DNA of 64,000 bases from Mesostigma viride (GCA_009746045.1 RPFO01000213.1:10498853-10562852), one strand, 5' to 3'. Numbered from the stretch's first letter, positions 39,568 through 51,300 are shown. A program made the numbers and translations. The notes: generated by a model not told the origin, from the sequence alone.

Positions 39568-40925
39568 TGTAGAATTAGTGGATAGTCAAAGCCGTCGACG
39601 ATCGGGGCTTGCAACCGGATCGGGCAGAGTCGTAAGAACACAGAGCAGGTGCAACGTAGATAAAGCCGAATTCTATTTGTCTCAGCAAGCGGCCACGTCA
39701 CGACAGACGTGGCCAAACCGTGGCAAAGAGCAAAGCACGCAAAGATTGTTACGCGTTATTACTGGCGCGTACTATAAACCAGATCCATTTTGCCACGTGG
39801 GTGCCATTATACTACGCTCGCATTCAGGCGAGAATTGCCATCCTTGAGTTCAGGCATGGCCTGGTATGGCAGGAGAAGGGTTCCGCAATCCGCACGTGCC
39901 AAGAAAAATTAGGGTTAACGCAGGGTTAACGTTGGTTTTTGATTTCTAATGACGTGTGTAATGCGTCCTTATGATGCGCAAGGTAAGAGGTGCCCCTCGC
40001 ACTATCTATAATAAAGTCACAATTGAGGCCCTAGCGTGGTATTTTCTTTCGTTTGCTACGGTAAGTCTGTAGCCATATGAAATTTCAAATTTGAGTACAA
40101 ATTAAAGGATTAATATTAGGTCCACCGACTAGTGGCCGACTGCAGGGCAGGGTGGTCGTTGCAAAATTTATGCGGATACTCCAAAACAACGTTACTGTAA
40201 TGACAGTAATTATGTTGTGAAGGAAGTCCAGAGCAAACGAGAAAATACATAACATAATCATGAGTATGCGAAGTTGTGCCTGACGGCTTCTTTCTAAGGC
40301 ACCTTAATCTCTTATGGTCCTTCTCAGCGCAAATCCTTCCAGCATTTGCAGCATGCATCATGGGCACAGCTGCACAGATGTTCGTGGCAATGTCCTTGCC
40401 TTCTTGCAGCAATGTCCCTGTTGCAAGTCCGAGTGAATGGAAGCAAGCAAAATGAGGACTTCGGGGAGTTTATAGTTTCCTCGTGGTTTCCCTACGGTTA
40501 ATTTTATGATATCGTGCACGCCGGTTCTGATTTCATCCCTGACGCGGATTTTAACGTGGGTCACCAATTCAGATGGTGCGTCAAATTTTCTCGAGTGAAC
40601 AATATAGTATTCTGCTAAGCGCTTGAGTTTGTCTCCCTTCGTCCCGTCAGGCATGACTCGCTGCCCTCGCCGGTTGCCACGTCCACCTTCTACTACTTCC
40701 AATTTATCAAATTTATAGCGGGTGTGTTTCGGCCACGTCCACCGATGCGGCGAGTTTGCGCTATTTCTTAGCGCGAATTAAGCGCTTGCTCCACGTTTGC
40801 CTCCTAGGCCCGTGCTTCGCGCACTAGTCTGGCGATAACATACGTGGTGGACCAGGTCGACAGCGACTAACTACAGCACCTGCCACCATGCATCACCACC
40901 AAATTACGACACCTGTCGCCGTCTC
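39568..40925. promoter_or_regulatory. Gap between divergent membrane-protein and STN1 genes
   Basis: 1358 bp between opposite start codons, with a small unassigned minus-strand frame inside (40358-40654). No promoter motif could be named. About 20960-21010 and 40080-40130 share a short word set (AAATTTGAGTAC, GTCCACCG), which suggests a repeat remnant. Confidence 0.4.
40358..40654 (-). CDS. Hypothetical small ORF, 98 codons
   Basis: First ATG at 40654. The protein looks natural: GDKLKRLAEYYIVHSRKFD, then ELVTHVKIRVRDEIRTGVHD, LPEVLILLASIHSDLQQ, and a less convincing C-terminal end, as if a splice donor was missed. No family is recognised. It could be the first exon of a gene divergent from STN1 (start codons 271 bp apart) or chance. 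No upstream or downstream exon could be tied to it. Confidence 0.3.
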   Translation of the reverse strand: MPDGTKGDKLKRLAEYYIVHSRKFDAPSELVTHVKIRVRDEIRTGVHDIIKLTVGKPRGNYKLPEVLILLASIHSDLQQGHCCKKARTLPRTSVQLCP

Positions 40926-43900
40926 ATGGATGTCGCAGTTTCAGCGTTTCAACGCTGCGACAGGAATGTGCAAGTCATGGGATGGGTGGTCGAGGCACGC
41001 TCAGACTACCGGCTTCGCTGCCTAACAAGTAAGTTGCCTTACCAGGAAGTCCGCCTGGATGCCACTGTCATCTAAATTCTGACGGACTTGGGTCACCGTG
41101 CTAGTGACTGGCATAATCATGGAGCGAATTGATTATGGGAGAGGTCCACACACATATCCCTAGTATAACTGGACCCTTCCCTCTGGATACTTGAACATGC
41201 AGGTCGATAACGGGAAGTGTCCCACATGCGTGTGCGTACTGTGCCGGTTATGTTCACACCAGTCGATCGCGGCACGGGCTTTCCACACACGTGTGAGCTT
41301 ACTTTGTTGCCTATCTACATGACAGGCGATCGCGGCACGGGCGATCCACACACGTGTGAGCTTACTTTGTTGCCTATCTACATGACAGGCGATCGCGGCA
41401 CGGGCGATCCACACACGTGTGAGCTTACTTTGTTGCCTATCTACATGACAGGCGATCGCGGCACGGGCGATCCACACACGTGTGAGCTTACTTTGTTGCC
41501 TATCTACATGACAGGCGATCGCGGCACGGGCGATCCACACACGTGTGAGCTTACTTTGTTGCCTATCTACATGACAGGCGATCGCGGCACGGGCTATCCA
41601 CACACGTGGCCCTGCCTTTCTACGCCTTGCGTCGCGTTGGTCTGCCCGTACTTCTGGGAATGGGGAACAGTCGATGACGTCACGGGCCCAGACGTGCATG
41701 TGTGTATCTTGTTGCCCGTCCACACAACAATCCACACACACGCGCTCACTTTGTTGCATATATACATCACAGTCGATGACGGCACGGGCCTGCTCCTGTG
41801 CAAGGTGTGGAAGCCGGTGGACGAGAACGGCCAAGAGATTTGTGACGACGATGAGGACCTACACCTGCCCGAGGGCCGTAGAGGGCAAGTGACGCGGCAG
41901 GGGCCACCCAGGGTGGGCCTGGGGGACGTGGTCCGAGTGCAGGGGCATGTGAAGGCGGCGCATCACCGGGGGGTGCTCGAGCTGTCGCTTACGGTGGAGT
42001 CCATGCGTGCGTGTCTGGTTCTTTTTTCTGTTGTCCCGGACTTTGTGAACTGAGGTGCAACGGTGTCTGTGTTTTTATCGTGGAGTTACTTCCAATCGTT
42101 CGTGTTATCTACTCTAGGAGGGGGGACATCCAGCCAAAACAGCACACTCACTCGTGTGTCCGGCGCGGCACCTCCAAACGTGGAGCGGACTCCAAAAACG
42201 TGTCCGGCGGCAGAATTTTTGCGACGGAGTGTACTCCAGTCGAAAATTTTAGGGCGGCGCGAAGAAAAATTTTGTGGAGCTAACTCCTTTTGGCGGTCCG
42301 GCGCCTGGTTTTAGGAAACGAGTGCGCTCTGGTGATCCCGCTAGCTCGGTCAGGCGTTTGATTTTAAGTGCAGGAGTCCGCTTCGGCCCTGCTGTACTTA
42401 CAACTTACGCTGAGAACTTACCAAGGATTGGTTGATTCTAGGAAGACGTATCAACTTTCAGGCAGGCGTCAGGTTGTTGTTGATTCTGACACGGGACCTG
42501 GCGTCAGGCAATAGGCATCGAATTTCCGCCGGCTTGACGTCATTCTTCTACTTGGAGAATATGCTAATACTATCGCTTACTAAGAGCTTCTACTAAGAGA
42601 TTCTACAAAAAGTGCCACGTGTCGTACAAGCCAGGTAGCACGTAGCACACTCCCAAGTCGGTCCGACGCAGCTTTTGACTGACTGAGTGCACTCCAGCAC
42701 TTTTCACTTTGGCTGGCGCCGGGCGGCGCGGTAGGCCAAACTCTGGAGTACGCTGATGTACGATTTTGGGGGGGGATGTCCCCCCTCCTTCTACTCTCAC
42801 CTCAGATCATTCGCTCGCCTTTCTTTCCTTGCGTGGTATGACGGGCAGTGCCGTGTGTCAGGTGTGGCGGGCAACACTGCCCTGCTAACTTGCATGGCAT
42901 TCCATTTTCTGCATCCACCCCCCTTTGTGCCTACAGAGGGCAATACTGCGTGGTGTGGCGGGGGATATTCGTTTTGCGGTGTGGTTGCCAATACAGTCAT
43001 TCACGCCTTTAAGTTGGGTCCGCCGGATAAATTGGATCGACCCAACTTAAGGCTCGAACCCTACTTGAGGCGTGAATGGCTGTACTTAACTGTATTTGAA
43101 CCAAACTAATCTGAACTAGTTTGAACTAGGATGCCAGAATCCTTGGCGACCCAACGCAAGGCGTGAAACCAACTGAAGCAAAAAACAACCTAAGGTGTGA
43201 ATGACTGTACCGTGTTTTTGATCTGGCGGGGGATTCACGGTATGTGGGGCATGGCGGGCACTACCCCGATGCTCCTCGTCTGGCGTTGTTGCGGCGGGCA
43301 GAAGTAGAGAACCGCGAGCCCCTGGCCGAGGCACTCCATTGGATGGACGCGATGAACAACTTCCCTTCGTTCCTATCACGCTTCAATCCGGGGCCGCCGC
43401 CCAGGGAAGGTATGATGAGTGAGAACATGGTCGAAAGCCATGTAGGGGATGCGTTTGGATCGGGCCGTGCCGGGGTCCTCTTTCTGTGGGTGATGTAGAG
43501 GGTTGCCAGGCTCCGCGCATACGAACCCTCACCCCTGTTTGACAACCTGGCTGTGGGGCCAGTCTCCCCGGTCCTTGTGCGAGGTTAATGCATGAGGTGG
43601 GGTGGCACTTGGCAGACAACCACATGTGCTATTCTTGAATGGAAACTTAAATTAAGTGAGACAAGTATTCCTGGACCATAATTATGTTGTTCTGAAAACA
43701 AATAGTGCTATGCTGTTGTGTCCCTACAGGACAGGGAGACCTGCGTGCTTGTGAGCTTCCCTCGTGCGACTGTTGTGAGAGTGTTTGTGCGAGAAAGGGG
43801 GTGGCCAGGTGGGGCATTTTTTAGGGCAGTTGCGCGATATCGGCACATCACATATCACCATCATCTGCGCTGTATCGGCACATCACATATCACCATCATC

Positions 43901-46900
43901 TGCGCTGTATCGGCACATCACATATCACCATCATCTGCGCTGTATCGGCACATCACATATCACCATCCATCTGCGCTGTATCGGCACATCAGATATCACC
44001 ATCATCTGCGCTGTATCGGCACATCAGATATCACCATCCATCTGCGCTGTATCGGCACATCACATATCACCATCCATCTGCGCGATATCGGCACATCACA
44101 TATCACCATCCATCTGCGCTATATCGGCACATCAGGTATCACCATCATCTGCGCTGTATCGGCACATCACATATCACCATCATCTGCGCTATATCGGCAC
44201 ATCACATATCACCATCATCTGCGCTGTATCGGCACATCAAATATCACCATCCATCTGCGCTGTATCGGCACATCACATATCACCATCATCTGCGCGATAT
44301 CGGCACATCACATATCACCATCCATCTGCGCGATATCGGCACATCAGGTATCACCATCCATCTGCGCGATATCGGCACATCACATATCACCATCCATCTG
44401 CGCGATATCGGCACATCACATATCACCATCCATGTGCGCGATATCGGCACAGGTGTGCCCATGGCACGCGTGCGTCTCTGTGGGGATTGTTTTGTTTGGG
44501 CAAGGGCTTAAAGGGAACCATTTTGTTCGTATCACATCTACTTTCCTGCTGTAGCGGTAATAATAATAATAGTAATAATAATAATGAATAATAATAATAA
44601 TTTGAAAGAAAATTGACTTTTCATGGGAGGGAATCGGCTAAGGAGGTTTTGTGGGGAGGTGTCAGGAGCTTAGAGCGACCTACTACCTCGACCTGGCCGT
44701 AGTGCTTGAATGTAGCAGAACCTTTTTGTCGGTCTGGCTCTCCTTGTCTTCCCTTGTAACACCTTCCCTTTAAAATGCCTTCGTGTCTGTGGCGCATGCT
44801 CAGCAGCAGTGGAGCAGAGCGCAGTGGCCCCAGGGCTTGGACAAAGCGCTTCACGGATGTCGTCGAACGAAGCGAGGTTTGTGATTTCATTGAAATGCTG
44901 GTTGCTGTGCTGATCATGACGGTGCGAGCCAGAGCTGTCATCACTACCTGTGAATCTGATTAACTCTGCCAACATTCTCATCATTGAGCACTAGTGTGGC
45001 GACAGCACTACTAGAGTAGTAAGACCCGTCTTCCTTGCTCAGCACTATCAAGGCATAATACCGGTGTACGTTGGTAACGGAAGTAGGCACGCAGCGACAA
45101 TTGTCGGGGCAGGTTCTGGTATAGGGATGAGATTTGGCTCTTTCTGCCCCTCCTGCTGTGTTTGATGGATCCCCAATCGGGCGCTCCTAATACTGGGGGC
45201 AGTCTCATTCTCACTTGCCTCATCTCTTTGTATGTATGGGTGTTGGGCTAGCCAGCGTTTGCCGGCTGGTAGCGCCTATGTGCCATTGTAGTCCACCCTC
45301 CCTCCCTCCCTCCCTCCCTCCCTCCCTCCCTCCTCCCTCCCTCCCTCCCTCCCTCCCTCCCTCCCTCCCTCCCCCTCCCTCCCTCCCTCCCTCCCTCCCT
45401 CCCTCCCTCCCTCCCTCCCTCCCTCCCTCCCTCCCTCCCTCCCTCCCTCCTCCTCCCCCTCCCTCCCTCCCTCCCTCCCTCCCTCCCTCCCTCCCTCCCT
45501 CCCTCCCTCCCTCCCTCCCTCCCTCCCTCCCTCCCTCCCTCCCTCCCTCCCTCCCTCCCTCCCTCCCTCCCTCCCTCCCTCCCTCCCGCCTTAGAAATGT
45601 TTTTTTGGTAGCAACATGCCAAATGGGAAACATGGGACCGCCCCTCGCTGCCAAGGTGTCCATTCGCAGTTGTCTGGAATTGTGGTCAACACATGTGTGG
45701 CTTGGCTTCTGGACTTGCGGATGACGTGTTTCGGATCGCATGTTGTTGCTGGTGAATATGCCATCACGCGCTGCATTATTTGATTGGTTGTAGGGCTCGC
45801 CTGGTGCAGTTCATTGCTCGACAAATGGGCGATGGAGCCCAGTTTTCCCTGGAAGCCCTCCAGGTATGCCCTATGTGTGGCCTTGTAGTATGCCCTTGTG
45901 TGGCATCTTCCCTGGTTGGGCATCAGCTCTGTGTTGGGATGACCTGAAAAGCCTTACTTGGGTGGCAGCTGTTTAGGGTTAGTCGCTGCTGTCAACTTAG
46001 TCGCCCTCTTTATGACAATCTCTGAAAGCTTGGAACCATGGCAGACTATGTAAAAAAAAAACAGCATAAAAAATGTTCTTTCAAGAAACACAACAAATAT
46101 GGCGGGAATCGAAAATAGAGACCAATACGTTATCCCCACTAGACCAAATATGGTGGGGCGTAGAGGAATAAGCGCACGGGGCGTAGAGGAACAAGCGCAT
46201 GGGGCGTGGAGGGGTAAGCGCATGGGGCGTAGAGGAACAAGCGCATGGGGCGTAGAGGAGCAAGCGCATGGGGCGTAGAGGAACAAGCGCATGGGGCGTG
46301 GAGGAGCAAGCGCATGGCAATGGCGTCTTTCGGCACCATCGGCAGCGGTGGTTAGTGACCACAGCACCTGGGATCAACAGCAGCAGCGTGGTAGCAGCAG
46401 CACACAGTATACACACACTCGTAACAACCGCGTTAGTGGGTGCTATCAACAACTCAAGTAGACACAAGGGTTGCACCCTGACCATGCAGCCCAAGTCACA
46501 CTAGCCCAGTAACACCAAGGCGTGATGAGCACTACTAGATAGTGGCCGCCTGATTGTCACCAACAACGCAGCGGAGCATGGGCCCGTAATAGTACTACCC
46601 TAGATTAAATTAGATTTAAAAAATAATAAAATAGTACTACTCTGGATTACATTTTAAAAAATTAAATTGTTACATAACTCCGTTGGGAGTACATACTACT
46701 CTAGATGGGGTGTGCTAAATCAAGTCTAGTAACGCTCTACGTTCTAAAGAAGAAAAGGTTATGGGCATGGTTTGCTTGCAACAGCAGTTGTCAATTTACT
46801 GTGGAAGTTCTACTTATTTGATGAGCGTTCATCATTCCAAAACACAGCCGTGCTTAGATTACGCAACGCACGATTCTGAACACACAGCTAGGGGTGCCAC

Positions 46901-49086
46901 GTCTCTCAACAACGCACCCATCGCTACTCGATTTGTGCAAAGGTTGCTTATGACTCTGCCACACATGCCTATGGCAGAGTGCCTACAAAGGAGAGCGCCT
47001 ACTAATGGTGCCCACGTGAATGCACAGTCCCATGTATACCAGTTGCCACGCTGTACTTCCAGGGCAGGGGGGGAGGGTAGACCATGCAACATGGGGGGGA
47101 AGCAGTTCGTTAATGCTTGCACGTCACATCTGCCAGCCCATCCACACTGCTGGGAGGTGGACAAACAAGCCGAATGTTCCAGGTTCCTCGTTGGCTTCCA
47201 GCTGCAAAAGGACTGGGCCACGTTGTGCACCTGCTGGCGCCCTGCCTGGTGTCATCATCTTCACTCCCCTGATCACCTAAGCATGAACCCACACCCGTCT
47301 TTCCGCACATGCTTTGCCGAATGTCGCTAGTTTTTCCAGGCGGAATATCGGGTACGCTGTGTCGGTAGTTTTGCAAGGCACTCTTGGTGTGAAGCTCATA
47401 GTTGCGCTCGCACACTCCTTCTGTACACTCCATTCGTCCTGCACTTGCAAATATGAATCCTGCACTTAGTTTTAGGAAACTAAATACTTGCCTGCCTCAT
47501 TGACATGCCATGTTGCCCATCGTGCCCTCCTCCAGCTGCTCCCTGAGGTGCACTCGTTGGCCCAGAGTTGCCTCCCGAACTTTGGCAGCCATGACCCTGC
47601 AAGCCAACTGGACTCTTCACCAGGTCCAGGCCAGCAAGTTCCCCCTCTTCTGCCTTCCGCACTGGCGAATGGCGCGGCCGCTGCACCGCCCGCCGTGTCA
47701 TCTTGGTTGCTGGGCCTTGTCCGTGCCATGGTGGGTATATCATCTTGGCGGCTGGGCCTTGTTCGTATTGTTATTCCTTGTTTTATCCTCTTGGTTGCTG
47801 GGCCTGATCCGTGCCATGGTGGGTGCGGTGGTGCTGGTGCCCCTTCCACCCATAAACAGTGCGCGGTGCCCCTTCCACCCATAAACAGTGCGCGTGCCCC
47901 TTCCACCCATAAACAGTGCGCGGTGCCCCTTCCACCCATAAACAGTGCGCGTGCCCCTTCCACCCATAAACAGTGCTTGGGTGCCGGGGTCCCTTCAATC
48001 AATGAATAGTGCTGTGGTGCTGTTTCCGCTTGAGCCCTTGTTGCTTTCACGGTGCACTTTCGAAGAATCTTGATGGAAGCGTTCCCGCATTGTTTCCCCG
48101 CTGCAGTCTTGCCTTGCGTTCTCCCTTTGCGCATTCTTTCCCATGTGGCGTTCTCGCGTATGTGACACCTTCGGTAGCTCACTCATTCTTTGTCATGTTA
48201 ACCTTATCCAATTTTGTGTCCCGAGAGGCACACTCCAATTTGGGCACCGAGTCTGCGAGGGCATCGGAGGCTCCGAGGTGCTGGAGAGCAGGTGCATTTT
48301 GCCCTCCAGTCTTGAAGGATGCGTACAAGAATGCGAATCTCTGTCTCTTGTCGCGGCACCACGCGACTTATGCACCGCTTGCTCTTCTTTCTTGGCAACT
48401 TGTGCACCCTTCGCTCTGCGCTCTTCCCTCCTTCACAGATCAAGCAGGGCGACGCCTATGTCATGGAGGATCGGACGGACACGTACGTGCTCTCGTCAGC
48501 CTGCATATCGCACTTCCCCTGTTCTGTTGGTTTTGTCATCAGATCTTCTGGTTTTATCATGTAAGCGAGACATGTGTTCACGTTGGCAGGTGGAAGGGTT
48601 TCCCACGCACATTGCCGCATAAACGTAGCAGGATGCTTCATTCTTGCATCCCTTCAGATGCAAACGACATGAAAAAAGATGTCGAGCATTCTTTTCAGTC
48701 TTGTACTAGAAGTTGTCATCGAAAATGATGTACATAATATGGCAATTATACTATTGAGAGAGTAGTACTACTATTCGACCTACTGAGATAGTTGTACTAC
48801 TATTCGACCTACTGAGATAGTAGTACTACTATTCGACCTATTGAGAGACAGGTGGGGTAATGGGGTAGCCCGCTAAGACGCTCGCGTTCCCTGTCCTCCC
48901 CACAACCGCCATCGGGTTCGTCGTAAACCTCCTCTACCGTGCAGGTACATGCTCACATCCGACCGCGGTGCCATTATGCCCGCCGCGCTCGAGTGGGTCC
49001 GGAAAGCAGTCAACGGCGGCAGCGCAGGTCCGTTCTTGGGGATGTGTAACCCGCGGATGGGGTTGCTGTGGCAGGTAATCAACTGA
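40926..49086 (+). CDS. STN1: STN1-like subunit of the CST telomere complex, split gene
   Basis: Exons supported: 40926-41028, 41773-42006, 43302-43409, about 45794-45863, 47536-47730, 48439-48482 and 48945-49086. The first three join in phase to give an OB fold: VQVMGWVVEARSDYRLRCLT, IDDGTGLLLCKVWKP, GLGDVVRVQGHVK, then ENREPLAEALHWMDAMNNF. IDDGTG and the later HW-D follow plant and fungal STN1. Later exons read LVQFIARQMG, LLPEVHSLAQSCL, WLLGLVRAMIKQGDAYVMED, DTYMLTSDRG and ALEWVRKAV, fitting the STN1 C-terminal winged-helix part. STN1 binds TEN1 and CTC1 and aids telomere C-strand fill-in. Phase breaks between 43409 and 45794, so a small exon or other boundary is missing there. The end at 49086 assumes no splice at 49074. 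Introns are full of tandem repeats. Confidence 0.7.
41230..41772 (+). repeat. 63-bp repeat carrying seven copies of the STN1 exon 2 acceptor
   Basis: After an AG, the words TCGATCGCGGCACGGGC or GCGATCGCGGCACGGGC start at 41263, 41326, 41389, 41452, 41515 and 41578, then a variant at 41671 (TCGATGACGTCACGGGC), before the true exon start TCGATGACGGCACGGGC at 41773. Each has a pyrimidine-rich lead (TTGTTGCCTATCTACATGACAG type). All spacings to the true acceptor are multiples of three, and the frame is open throughout. Confidence 0.9.
42992..43084. mobile_element. Inverted-repeat MITE in STN1 intron
   Basis: TACAGTCATTCACGCCTTTAAG on the left pairs with the inverted CTTAAGG and GAGGCGTGAATGGCTGTA on the right. 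The ends resemble the element at 27781-27853. A further partial copy runs to about 43210. Confidence 0.65.
43833..44452. repeat. 35/36-bp minisatellite, about 17 copies
   Basis: Unit ATCGGCACATCACATATCAC with CATC or CATCC and ATCTGCGCTGT or ATCTGCGCGAT. Lengths of 35 and 36 bp alternate, so every frame appears open. Lies in the STN1 intron after exon 3. Confidence 0.95.
44558..44602. repeat. (AAT)n microsatellite
   Basis: Short imperfect AAT run just after the 35/36-bp minisatellite, in an STN1 intron. Confidence 0.85.
45296..45588. repeat. (CCCT)n microsatellite, ~290 bp
   Basis: Nearly pure CCCT with three small interruptions (about 45330, 45373, 45450). In the STN1 intron about 200 bp before the LVQFIARQMG exon. 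Confidence 0.95.
46150..46312. repeat. 23-bp minisatellite, about 7 copies
   Basis: Unit GGGGCGTAGAGGAACAAGCGCAT with small changes (GGAGGAGCAAG, GGAGGGGTAAG). In an STN1 intron. Confidence 0.9.
47733..47976 (+). repeat. STN1 donor-edge copies followed by a 27 to 29-bp minisatellite
   Basis: The exon ends TTGGTTGCTGGGCCTTGTCC, then GTGCCATG, followed by GTGGGTATAT. Within 90 bp come CTTGGCGGCTGGGCCTTGTT and TTGGTTGCTGGGCCTGATCC, the latter again followed by GTGCCATG and GTGGGTGCGG (second donor after 47818). From 47858, five copies of CCCCTTCCACCCATAAACAG follow. Confidence 0.85.
48755..48850. repeat. Short tandem repeat with TAGTACTACTATTCGACCTA unit
   Basis: Three copies of about 36 bp in the last STN1 intron, just upstream of the final exon. 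Confidence 0.85.
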
Positions 49087-49214
49087 TCAACTGATTGATT
49101 GAATCACATGAGTGCGTCGCGTGTGTACCAAGAAGGGAACTGTTGCAGGTAGGCCAGTAGAGCAGTCAGTAACTCAGGATCAAAGCTCTTCCTGTTTAGA
49201 CTCATTTCTACCAG

Positions 49215-49470
49215 ATACACTCGTTCTACTTATAATAATGACATATGCTATACTTATGACATATACTATACTTATGACATCTACCACACTTATGACATAT
49301 ATTGTATACTTATGACGTATACTATTCTAATGACATATACTATAATTATGACATATACTATACTTTTGGCATATACTATACTTATGACATATACCATACT
49401 TATGACGTATACTATACTTATGACATATACTATACTTATGACATATTATACGTATTACATATATTGTATA
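49215..49470. repeat. 18 to 19-bp AT-rich minisatellite (ACTTATGACATATACTAT)n
   Basis: About 13 degenerate copies after the STN1 stop codon. No gene content. Confidence 0.9.
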
Positions 49471-49636
49471 CTTCTGCATGTACATTCTGAATGGCCGGTC
49501 ATGCGAGTTGTACTAACACCGTAATCAATAAAACCTTCCACTGAAGCCACATGGAAAGGCCACATCTCCTTTCAAGAAGGAAATCTTTTGGGAAGGGGTG
49601 GGCGGGCTGGGTGGAGAGCATGGGGTGTGGGAGTTC

Positions 49637-49906
<270 letters not shown>

Positions 49907-50229
49907 GTTGTTGACATATATTCGGGGTTGCACGTCCAGATGGTGGCCATGAAATACCATGCAGCAATAGTAATCATTATATAGTATATAATAGTATGGT
50001 ATTAGCATTTAGTATTAGTAGTATACTTTCTAAAAGACTGCACGAGTCACTTAGTTACGGCAAGGTGGGGAATACTTTCGCTTGCGTCGATGCCCTTGTG
50101 TTGCGTACCCTTGTCAACGAACCCAGGCGCAGAGGGCGTCGCAGAGCAAGCCATCATCGCTGGCGTCAGGTCAAACTGGCAGCTCCAGGTGAGGCTGTCA
50201 GATTCGAAGTTCCAGTTTAAGATCTACTA
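49907..50229. other. Gene-free stretch
   Basis: No exon or recognisable repeat between the CAT tract and the minisatellite, apart from a short TATA-like AT-rich stretch at 49975-50030. Confidence 0.4.
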
Positions 50230-51300
50230 CAAGCCCAGTAGTGGATCCTGCTCTTGCAGGTGAGACTATCAGATTCTACTGCCACAGGTGAGGCCATCAG
50301 ATTCTACTGTTGCAGGTGAGGCTATCAGATTCTACTGTTGCAGGTGAGGCTATCAGATTCTATTGTTGCAGGTGAGGCTATCAGTTCTACTGTTGCAGGT
50401 GAGGCTATCAGTTCTACTGTTGCAGGTGAGGCTATCAGATTCTACTGTTGCACGTGAGGCTGTAACATCCCAGCCTGGAATGTGCGAAAGACCAATTGTT
50501 AGGGCGGTTTACGGGAAATCTAGGCTTAGCGCGTATGACTCCCTCTGGAAGTGAAACTAACGTGACAGATGCGGCATCGGGCGCTGTCACGGCTCGCAAT
50601 GATTAATACTATGATAATCTACGCAACTTGCATTAGTATAGAGCGACCAATGCCATTGGAATCAGCCCCGGGTTCAGACATGTGATAACACACACTTTAT
50701 TCCGAACCAAGAGGACGAGACTCTCGTCCTCGGACCAATGTCACCTAGGTCCTCCACCAAGCTGGCAAGTTGGCGCCGACATGGCGCCGACCTTCCAGAG
50801 ACTACGAAACAGCCCACACAAGATTCTGCCTGACGACTCGGGCCGACATCGACCCTCACCTACAGGATCCACGCATGACCACAAGATCTCAACCGATGAT
50901 GAAGAGACAGCGGGCCCAACTATTATGTACGCAGTGCGGCGCGACTGCACCGACCCCTAGAAGACCTCGTACTTCAACCTGGGCCCGAAATAATTAGTCA
51001 GAATCACACAAACTCACATAATGTCCTACAAAAGCCCCGAAATGAGCCCCAAAGTCCTGCGGACTATGAAAGCAAGCTAAAATACACAATTTATTTCATT
51101 GTTGCGCCCGTTGCAAGGGCCGGGCCGCAACAGAGGCTATCAAATTCTACTGTTGCAGGTGAGGCCATCAGATTCTCCTGTTGCAGGTGAGGCTATCAGA
51201 TTCTACTATTGCAGGTGAGGCTATCAGATTATATTGTTGCAGGTGAGGCTATCTGATTCTACTGTCGTAGGTGAGGCTATCAGATTCTACTGTTGCAGTG
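50230..51300. repeat. 28 to 29-bp minisatellite interrupted by a solo LTR
   Basis: Unit GTTGCAGGTGAGGCTATCAG followed by ATTCTACT, with variants (some copies lack GAT). Copies lie on both sides of the insertion at 50461-51132. Each unit contains CAGGTGAG, a perfect splice-donor word. Confidence 0.9.
50461..51132. mobile_element. Solo LTR with 5-bp target-site duplication
   Basis: 672 bp beginning TGTAACATCCCAGCC and ending GGGCCGCAACA, i.e. TG...CA ends as in LTR retrotransposons. GAGGC flanks it on both sides (50456-50460 and 51133-51137), and this word is part of the interrupted minisatellite unit, so the empty site is known. No internal region or second LTR is present. Confidence 0.88.

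Noticed and set aside
41217-41700. Regularly spaced 63-bp repeats, considered as a CRISPR-like array
   Set aside because: There are no unique spacers; the whole unit repeats and carries a splice acceptor, in a eukaryotic gene.
43718-44591. Two 270-codon frames with RHITYHHH-type repeats, first considered as an STN1 extension
   Set aside because: They are the 35/36-bp minisatellite. The first 40 codons might include a small exon, but no splice pair with the right phases was found.
45215-45741. PPSLPPSL and GGREGGRE frames of about 170 codons
   Set aside because: (CCCT)n microsatellite inside an STN1 intron.
46761-47330. 189-codon plus-strand frame in an STN1 intron
   Set aside because: Cys/His/Pro-scattered composition with no motif, flanked by supported STN1 exons; probably chance.
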